From contig JALRJD010000233.1 in assembly GCA_023255165.1 (NCBI GenBank), positions 1-6,298 on the forward strand: a stretch of 6,298 nucleotides of DNA, written 5' to 3'. This document shows positions 1 through 6,298 of this stretch, piece after piece. The DNA is from Porticoccaceae bacterium (lineage in GTDB: Bacteria > Pseudomonadota > Gammaproteobacteria > Pseudomonadales > Porticoccaceae). A model generated the notes under the pieces. The model had not been told where the DNA came from. It worked only from the letters and a program-made list of their open reading frames with translations, and searched no databases. The first letter of the stretch is position 1. Each line of letters begins with the position of its first letter. Made by a program: the position numbers and the translations under genes.

Positions 1-371
1 AAAAACAGTGGCTGGAGTCGCTGTTGCACCCATTGATTCGCGAGTGGATTGTGCAGCAATTGCAGGCGGCGCAGAGCCCATATGTGATACTGGAATCGCC
101 ACTGCTGTTTGAAACCGATCAAGTGCAGTTGGTTGATACCACACTGCTGGTGGATGTGCCGGTCGCACTACAAATCGAGCGCGCCTGTGCCCGCGATGGC
201 AATCAGCCGGATCAGATTCAGCGCATTATTGATGCACAACTGCCGCGTGAAACAAAGCTGTCTCAGGCACAGCTGGTGCTGGATAATTCACTGCCGCTGG
301 ATACCCTTGCGGCGCGTGTCGAACAACTGCACCAGACCTTTTTGCAGTTGGCCAAAGCCCGGAATCAATAA
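1..371 (+). CDS. coaE: Dephospho-CoA kinase, C-terminal part (5' end cut by window)
   Basis: CoaE phosphorylates the 3'-hydroxyl of dephospho-CoA with ATP, the last step of coenzyme A synthesis, in the cytoplasm. The frame is open from base 3, giving about 122 codons before TAA; families run near 200 residues, so roughly 80 N-terminal residues, including the P-loop, lie outside the window. Visible family blocks are WLESLLHPLIREW at the left edge, SPYVILESPLLFE, LLVDVP, the lid-type stretch RACARDGNQPDQIQRII with AQLPRE, and the closing LVLDN. These match the E. coli order HPLIQ, SPYVLWVVPLLVE, VLVVDVS, QILAAQATRE and DDVIDN. A TTG at 24 is internal and not the true start. yacG follows 62 bp downstream on the same strand; the E. 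coli zapD gene, which lies between the two there, is absent. Identification is firm; nothing can be said about its promoter. Confidence 0.93.
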   Translation, partial: KQWLESLLHPLIREWIVQQLQAAQSPYVILESPLLFETDQVQLVDTTLLVDVPVALQIERACARDGNQPDQIQRIIDAQLPRETKLSQAQLVLDNSLPLDTLAARVEQLHQTFLQLAKARNQ

Positions 372-433
372 CCGCGCAAAGAATAATCGCAATTTTAATT
401 TGTCAGTAAATTCACAACCACAGCGGAACCCCA

Positions 434-679
434 ATGAGCCCAACCATATTAAGCTGCCCAACCTGCAAAGCCACTGTTGAGTGGAGTGATAAATTTCCTT
501 TTCGCCCCTTCTGCAGTCAACGCTGCCAGCAGATTGATTTTGGCGGCTGGGCCCAGGAGAGTTTTGCGATTAAGGGCGCGGCGCTGCTCGACCCGGAGAT
601 GCTGGATGCCGATCAGTTGACTAAAGAGCTGCTGGATGCCGGATTGATTGATCCGGATTTGCTGGATTCGGAGGGTTAG
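434..679 (+). CDS. yacG: DNA gyrase inhibitor YacG, zinc-binding protein with long acidic tail
   Basis: YacG is a small cytoplasmic zinc protein that binds GyrB and inhibits DNA gyrase in E. coli. This one has 81 residues against 65 in E. coli. Four zinc ligands are visible as CPTC (C8, C11) and CSQRC (C27, C31), with the family signatures FPFRPFCSQRCQ and IDFGGWA. The ATG has a Shine-Dalgarno-like GGAA at 425-428, 5 nt upstream, and the E. coli protein also begins MS, so the start is well placed. From about residue 51 the tail is rich in Leu and Asp and repeats with a 10-residue period (LDADQLTKEL, LDAGLIDPDL, LDSEG), mirrored by a 30-bp period in DNA at 601, 631 and 661. In known YacG the tail contributes to the GyrB contact, so the longer tail may matter; that is inference. 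It follows coaE and converges on mutT. Confidence 0.93.
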   Translation: MSPTILSCPTCKATVEWSDKFPFRPFCSQRCQQIDFGGWAQESFAIKGAALLDPEMLDADQLTKELLDAGLIDPDLLDSEG

Positions 680-681
680 GG

Positions 682-691
682 GTTAGCTAAC
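682..691. repeat. 10-bp perfect palindrome GTTAGCTAAC just after yacG
   Basis: The ten bases read the same on both strands. The GCTAAC half recurs at the end of two of the 24-bp repeat units (767-772 and 791-796). It has no spacer, so it is a poor RNA hairpin. It may be a remnant of the same repeat family or chance; I assign no function. Confidence 0.4.
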
Positions 692-693
692 AG

Positions 694-732
694 CATAACC
701 CCCCGCATCCCGGTGGGTTAATATGGTTTTTT
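694..732 (+). terminator. Probable rho-independent terminator after yacG
   Basis: A 6-bp stem TAACCC (696-701) / GGGTTA (715-720) encloses a 13-nt loop. The arm may extend with CAT (694-696) against ATG (723-725) across a small bulge. It is followed by six T at 727-732, and lies 15 nt past the yacG stop. The T run starts 6 nt after the core stem, which is looser than a textbook site, hence the moderate confidence. The T run is also part of the first copy of the 24-bp repeat. Confidence 0.45.
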
Positions 733-829
733 ATCAAGACAAGCTAAAGGTTTTTTATCAAGACAAGCTAACGGCTTTTGATTAAAGCAAGCTAACGGCT
801 TTTGATTACAGCAAACCAACGGCTTTTAA
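725..829. repeat. 24-bp tandem repeat array, about 4.4 copies, overlapping the mutT 3' end
   Basis: Copies occupy 725-748, 749-772, 773-796 and 797-820, with a 9-bp partial copy at 821-829. Copies 1 and 2 differ only at their last base. Copies 3 and 4 begin GGCTTTTGATTA and differ from 1 and 2 mainly in the first half. Because 24 is divisible by three, the array stays in frame with mutT on the minus strand. The partial copy encodes LKA, copy 4 encodes VGLL and the TAA stop (806-808), and each further copy supplies in-frame stops (TAA, or TGA-TAA). Copy 3 contains a small hairpin, GCTTT (774-778) with AAAGC (784-788). There are no spacers between units, so this is not a CRISPR array. The mutT tail was probably extended by, or became the seed of, the array. 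Confidence 0.9.
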
Positions 830-1273
830 CCCATGGGTTGCCAGACGCTGCAAAATGGGGTGATTGGCTGCCGGAAAGGCGAGTGGCTCTCTGTTCTCAA
901 GCTCCCGGTTCTCAAGCTCTCTGCTCTCCACCCCTGAGCTTACAAGCTCGGCCAAACTTACCCAGCGACATTGCTGGCCTTCTTTGCCCATCGCGGTGCC
1001 AGAAAAGCTGTCCACCTGCCAGATATCCAGCAAGACCTGTTTATCCACGTAGTCGTGCTCGACCTGCATATAGGGCTGCGCGCTGATCACTTGAATATCG
1101 ATCTCTTCAAACAGTTCCCGGGCCAGCGCTGCTTCGGGATTTTCACCCGCTTCGACTTTGCCGCCAGGAAACTCCCACAATCCGCCCTGGTGTAGATGTT
1201 CGGCGCGGCGTGAAATAAAGATGCGCTGGTCAGGCCCAACAATAACCGCGGCAACCACATGGAGTCGTTTCAC
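806..1273 (-). CDS. mutT: 8-oxo-dGTP diphosphatase MutT (Nudix hydrolase) with internal repeat insertion
   Basis: MutT hydrolyses 8-oxo-dGTP to the monophosphate and so prevents A:T to C:G transversions. I chose the GTG at 1273 (155 aa) because MKRLHVVAAVI then aligns with E. coli MKKLQIAVGII and numbering stays identical for 100 residues: R23, E34-F35, Nudix box G38-I60 with catalytic E53, E56 and E57, and E98 in GKEGQ. A TTG at 1300, directly after the argJ stop, would give 164 aa; neither start has a clear Shine-Dalgarno sequence, which suggests translation coupled to argJ. Two oddities are visible. The Nudix box has Asp at position 59, where the consensus and E. coli have Gly. About 18 residues, including RELENRELENRE, are inserted before FPAAN, whose Asn (N137 here) corresponds to the base-recognising N119 of E. 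coli. The C-terminal LKAVGLL derives from the 24-bp array. The core residues look intact, so activity is likely. Confidence 0.92.
   Translation of the reverse strand: MKRLHVVAAVIVGPDQRIFISRRAEHLHQGGLWEFPGGKVEAGENPEAALARELFEEIDIQVISAQPYMQVEHDYVDKQVLLDIWQVDSFSGTAMGKEGQQCRWVSLAELVSSGVESRELENRELENREPLAFPAANHPILQRLATHGLKAVGLL
886..928. repeat. 15-bp tandem repeat inside mutT, about 2.9 copies
   Basis: The 12-mer GTTCTCAAGCTC occurs exactly at 893-904 and 908-919, 15 bp apart. Weaker flanking matches extend the period left to 886 and right to 928. On the mutT strand it encodes the pentapeptide period RELEN, RELEN, RE (residues ~118-129 from the GTG start). It lies in the segment absent from E. coli MutT, so slippage or duplication is the simplest origin of much of that insertion. 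Confidence 0.85.
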
Positions 1274-1300
1274 AGTACGTTGAGCCCGTTGCGGTCGCAA

Positions 1301-2518
1301 TCAGGTGCGATATTCGGCATTGATGCGCACATATTCATAGGTCAGGTCGGTGGTCCACACGGTTTCGCTAACCTCACCGCGATTAAGCGAGATATGGATG
1401 CAGATATCTTCCGGCGCCATGGCCTCGGTGCCAGCGGCTTCGGTGTAACTGGCGGCACGGCCTCCGCGTTCAACAATCAAGACCTGGTTGAGACTGACCG
1501 AGATCTTGCTGACATCAAGGTTGTCGACGCCGGCGCGACCGACGGCGGCGAGAATGCGTCCCCAGTTGGCGTCGGATGCGGCCAGCGCGGTTTTAACCAG
1601 CGGCGATTCGGCTACGGTGTAGGCGACTTTAAGTGCTTCATCGGTGTTGCCGGCGCTGTCGACCAGCACCGTAACAAATTTGCTGGCGCCTTCGCCGTCG
1701 CGAATAATTGCCTGCGCCAGATCGATAAAGACTGTCTCAAGCTGAGCAACAAACTGCTCAAAATTGCTTTCATCGATGCTGATGCCGCTGGCGCCTGTGG
1801 CTACCAGCACAATTGAGTCGTTGGTCGAGGTGTCGCTGTCGACGGTGATGCGGTTAAAAGATTTGTTGGTGACCAGACGCAGGGCGCGGTGCAGCAGTTC
1901 GCTGTCAACTTTGGCGTCGGTGGCAACAAAACCAAGCATGGTAGCCATATTGGGCTTGATCATGCCTGAGCCTTTGCTGATACCAGTGATGGTTATCTGC
2001 TGCGGGCTCGATGGGTCGGGCTGATATTGCAGGCTGGCGCCTTTGGCGCGGGTGTCGGTGGTCATAATGCCCTGAGCGGCATCGCTCCAGCCGTCTTCGT
2101 CAAGCGCAGCGACTGCCGCGGGCAGTGCGCCAAGCAATTTTTCCATGGGCATGGGTTCACCGATCACGCCAGTGGAAAATGGCAGCACTTGCTGCTCGGA
2201 GACCGTTTGCAACGCGGCCAGCTGTTGGCAGCTGCGGCGCGCATCGGCGAGACCCTGGTCGCCGGTTCCGGCGTTGGCATTGCCGGTATTTACCAGCAGA
2301 TAGCGCGGGGTATCGGTGTCGAGATACTGTTTACACAGCACAACCGGTGCGGCGCAAAAAGCATTTTGGGTAAACAGCGCGGCGACGCTGGCCTGAGTTG
2401 GAATTTGCATAACAACCAGATCTTTGCGCCCGGGGGTTTTAATCCCTGCGCTGGTAGTGCCCAGTTTGAACCCGGCGACCGGGTGCATCTGCGGAAAGGG
2501 TTTGTTACCTGTGGCCAT
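1301..2518 (-). CDS. argJ: Glutamate N-acetyltransferase / amino-acid acetyltransferase (ornithine acetyltransferase)
   Basis: ArgJ moves the acetyl group from N-acetylornithine to glutamate in the cyclic arginine pathway; some members also make N-acetylglutamate from acetyl-CoA. The ATG at 2518 gives 405 residues, usual for the family, and has a good Shine-Dalgarno AGGA at 2525-2528 with a 6-nt spacer; a TTG at 2563 is open but unsupported. Family blocks in order are VAGFKLG near residue 14, VNTGNANAGTGDQG (76-89), FSTGVIGE (114-121) with the T116-G117 oxyanion-type pair, and KGSGMIKPNMATMLGF (182-197). Family members self-cleave between Ala and Thr of ATML, here A192/T193, giving alpha and beta chains with Thr as nucleophile. 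The C-terminal region ends with RGEVSETVWTTDL and YVRINAEYRT. It lies 57 bp after secA and just before mutT, as in several gammaproteobacteria. I cannot tell mono- from bifunctional forms by eye. Confidence 0.95.
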   Translation of the reverse strand: MATGNKPFPQMHPVAGFKLGTTSAGIKTPGRKDLVVMQIPTQASVAALFTQNAFCAAPVVLCKQYLDTDTPRYLLVNTGNANAGTGDQGLADARRSCQQLAALQTVSEQQVLPFSTGVIGEPMPMEKLLGALPAAVAALDEDGWSDAAQGIMTTDTRAKGASLQYQPDPSSPQQITITGISKGSGMIKPNMATMLGFVATDAKVDSELLHRALRLVTNKSFNRITVDSDTSTNDSIVLVATGASGISIDESNFEQFVAQLETVFIDLAQAIIRDGEGASKFVTVLVDSAGNTDEALKVAYTVAESPLVKTALAASDANWGRILAAVGRAGVDNLDVSKISVSLNQVLIVERGGRAASYTEAAGTEAMAPEDICIHISLNRGEVSETVWTTDLTYEYVRINAEYRT

Positions 2519-2524
2519 CTTTGT

Positions 2525-2528
2525 TCCT
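2525..2528 (-). promoter_or_regulatory. Ribosome binding site deciding the argJ start
   Basis: On the minus strand AGGA lies 6 nt before the ATG at 2518 (ACAGGAACAAAG-ATG). This selects the ATG over the in-frame upstream TTG at 2563 and fits the usual family length. Confidence 0.7.
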
Positions 2529-2551
2529 GTTGTTAAAAAAGCCGTTAAACC

Positions 2552-2566
2552 ATTTTGAGTCAAAAT
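2552..2566. repeat. Inverted repeat in the secA-argJ gap
   Basis: ATTTTG and CAAAAT, separated by 3 nt, form a perfect 6-bp inverted repeat in the 57-bp gap after the secA stop. It is AT-rich and no T run follows at once on the minus strand; the next T run (TTTTTT, 2540-2535) comes 11 nt later. It could be a weak attenuating hairpin, a message-stabilising end or an operator-like site. Its small size means chance cannot be excluded. Confidence 0.4.
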
Positions 2567-2575
2567 ACCTTAGGG

Positions 2576-5332
<2,757 letters not shown>

Positions 5333-5490
5333 ACTTTTTTCCATCAATAGATAACGGGATATCCAAAACTGTTTCAATCAGGGTAATTTACATGCGATAA
5401 CCTGAAACCGCCGACCCAAACACACAGAGTGTAGACCCAGGCAGAGGATTTAATCCGATCTGTGCGGGCCTGAGGGTTTGCTTTGGGGAA
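5333..5490 (-). other. 158-bp secA leader, no recognised regulator
   Basis: This gap between the M23 peptidase stop and secA is much longer than needed for a ribosome site. I see no SecM-like coding frame ending in a Pro-Gly arrest motif; the only short readings are fragments such as a GTG frame of about 15 codons and an isolated ATG-TAA. Two small inverted repeats are present: GGATT/AATCC at 5446-5456 and ACAC/GTGT at 5422-5432. No convincing -35/-10 pair was found. The closest, TTGAAA with a poor -10 near 5350, is not called. A secA promoter or translational control element could lie here. Confidence 0.4.
5340..5342 (-). promoter_or_regulatory. Ribosome binding site deciding the secA start
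   Basis: On the minus strand GGA lies 7 nt before the ATG at 5332. It overlaps the alternative ATG at 5344-5342, so the shorter start encoding MFANIL is preferred; this also matches the E. coli N-terminus. Confidence 0.55.
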
Positions 5491-6298
5491 TTAGCGGCTG
5501 GTTTTGTGGATATAGCTTGCGGGATCGACTGTGCGGCCATTTTTGTACACTTCAAAGTGCACATGGGGGCCGGTGGAACGGCCAGAGCTGCCCATGCGGG
5601 CAATCTGTTGGCCTTTCTTGACGACGCTGCCAAGGGTGACCAGATTTTCATCGTTGTGGGCATAGCGGGTGACATAACCATCGCTGTGGTTAATCTCAAT
5701 CATTTTGCCATAACCACTGCGCTTGCCTGACCAGGTGACGACACCTGAGGCCACCGCCACCACTTCGGAACCTTTTTTGCCGGCAAAGTCGACACCGCCG
5801 TGCCAGCGCTGATCACCATGAAATGGGTCGGCGCGCATGCCGTAGGCGGATGACATCCAGCCTTTGTTGATTGGCGTGCCGGCAACGGTCTGCTCTTTCT
5901 GCAGACGGTTATCAGACATCATTGAGGTGAGTACTTGCAGCTGTGCTTCGCGGTTGTCGAGCCTGCGGTCGAGCTGGTCGAACATGGCGGTCAATTCACG
6001 CTGCATGCTCAGTGCGTCGATATCCTGTATCGGTGATCCCTCGGGGCCACCCACACCTGGCGCTTCCGAGAAATCGAACTCGCCATCTTCGAGGCGGGCG
6101 ATCTGTGTCAGTCGCTCACCGAGGGCGTCGAGTCGAATCAGACGGGAGCGCATTTCAGCCAGTTTAACGGTCATCGCGCTGAGGGTTTCGCCGGCCTGGG
6201 CACGGCCTGTGGCGATCTCTTGCTGCTGTTGCACCAGTTCGTGCTGCATCTGACCGATGTTGTTTTCCACCAGCAGTTCCCAGCGACCATCGGCAATT
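5491..6298 (-). CDS. M23 family (LytM/LasA-type) metallopeptidase, C-terminal part (5' end cut by window)
   Basis: M23 peptidases cut peptidoglycan cross-bridges or act as non-catalytic activators of amidases; this one should act in the periplasm, but any export signal lies outside the window. The frame is open to the right edge (IADGRWELLVENN...), giving about 268 visible codons; the GTG at 6270 is internal. The upstream half is Gln- and Glu-rich and heptad-like (roughly 6090-6298 and 5900-6010), consistent with a coiled coil as in EnvC/NlpD-type proteins. The catalytic domain occupies about 5500-5870. It has WHGGVD with zinc ligands His (codon 5800-5802) and Asp (5788-5790), RYAHN, and GPHVHFEV with the third ligand His at 5557-5559. 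All metal and catalytic residues are present, so an active enzyme is likely. A gene of this type lies directly upstream of secA in Pseudomonas and related genera. No specific symbol is justified. Confidence 0.92.
   Translation of the reverse strand, partial: IADGRWELLVENNIGQMQHELVQQQQEIATGRAQAGETLSAMTVKLAEMRSRLIRLDALGERLTQIARLEDGEFDFSEAPGVGGPEGSPIQDIDALSMQRELTAMFDQLDRRLDNREAQLQVLTSMMSDNRLQKEQTVAGTPINKGWMSSAYGMRADPFHGDQRWHGGVDFAGKKGSEVVAVASGVVTWSGKRSGYGKMIEINHSDGYVTRYAHNDENLVTLGSVVKKGQQIARMGSSGRSTGPHVHFEVYKNGRTVDPASYIHKTSR

Noticed and set aside
725..829. Regularly spaced repeats that might suggest a CRISPR array
   Set aside because: The 24-bp units abut with no unique spacers, the array overlaps a coding end, and no cas gene is present.
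1259..1816. 185-codon plus-strand open frame antisense to argJ, plus similar ones at 2027-2536, 2966-3472 and 3591-4088
   Set aside because: They lie opposite strongly conserved argJ and secA coding sequence, show no recognisable domain, and are typical open antisense frames in codon-biased genes.
2563..2563. TTG at 2563 as an argJ start giving 420 aa
   Set aside because: The ATG at 2518 has a good ribosome site and gives the usual 405 residues; the extra 15 residues show no family similarity.
2535..2566. Inverted repeat plus T run considered as a terminator between secA and argJ
   Set aside because: The T run starts 11 nt after a weak AT-only stem, and the gap is short with an argJ ribosome site directly after it; co-transcription is more likely.
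5388..5699. 103-codon minus-strand frame covering the secA leader, considered as a SecM equivalent
   Set aside because: Most of it is an out-of-frame reading of the M23 catalytic domain. Its last residues (GSAVSGYRM) do not resemble the SecM arrest motif, and it ends over 50 bp before secA.

Overview
This window is a chromosomal housekeeping segment from a gammaproteobacterium. It holds six protein genes, two of them cut by the window edges. Evidence for the assignment is gene order and protein similarity from memory: an M23 peptidase, secA, argJ and mutT run together on the minus strand and converge on coaE and yacG on the plus strand. This resembles the E. coli secA-mutT / yacG-zapD-coaE neighbourhood, but argJ is added and zapD is missing between coaE and yacG. 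MutT aligns without a gap to E. coli MutT for its first ~100 residues, and SecA is close to the E. coli protein. A marine Cellvibrionales-like or Pseudomonas-like lineage is possible, but I cannot fix the genus.

Layout. Plus strand: the C-terminal ~122 codons of coaE (to 371), a 62-bp gap, then yacG (434-679). The convergent gap (680-805) holds a likely terminator and a 24-bp tandem repeat that runs into the end of mutT. Minus strand, in transcription order: the C-terminal part of an M23 (LytM-type) peptidase (6298-5491), a 158-bp leader, secA (5332-2576), a 57-bp gap, argJ (2518-1301), and mutT (1273-806), which starts 27 bp after the argJ stop.

The genes are not one pathway. They cover envelope peptidoglycan cleavage (M23), protein export (SecA), arginine biosynthesis (ArgJ), clean-up of oxidised nucleotides (MutT), the last step of coenzyme A synthesis (CoaE) and a small zinc protein inhibiting DNA gyrase (YacG). 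Close spacing suggests argJ and mutT are co-transcribed with secA.

No new defence, mobile or biosynthetic system is visible. The unusual part is roughly 600-940, where three different in-frame repeats sit next to each other: a 30-bp periodicity in the yacG tail, a 24-bp array across the mutT stop codon, and a 15-bp repeat inside mutT. The 15-bp repeat accounts for most of an 18-residue insertion just before a substrate-contact motif.
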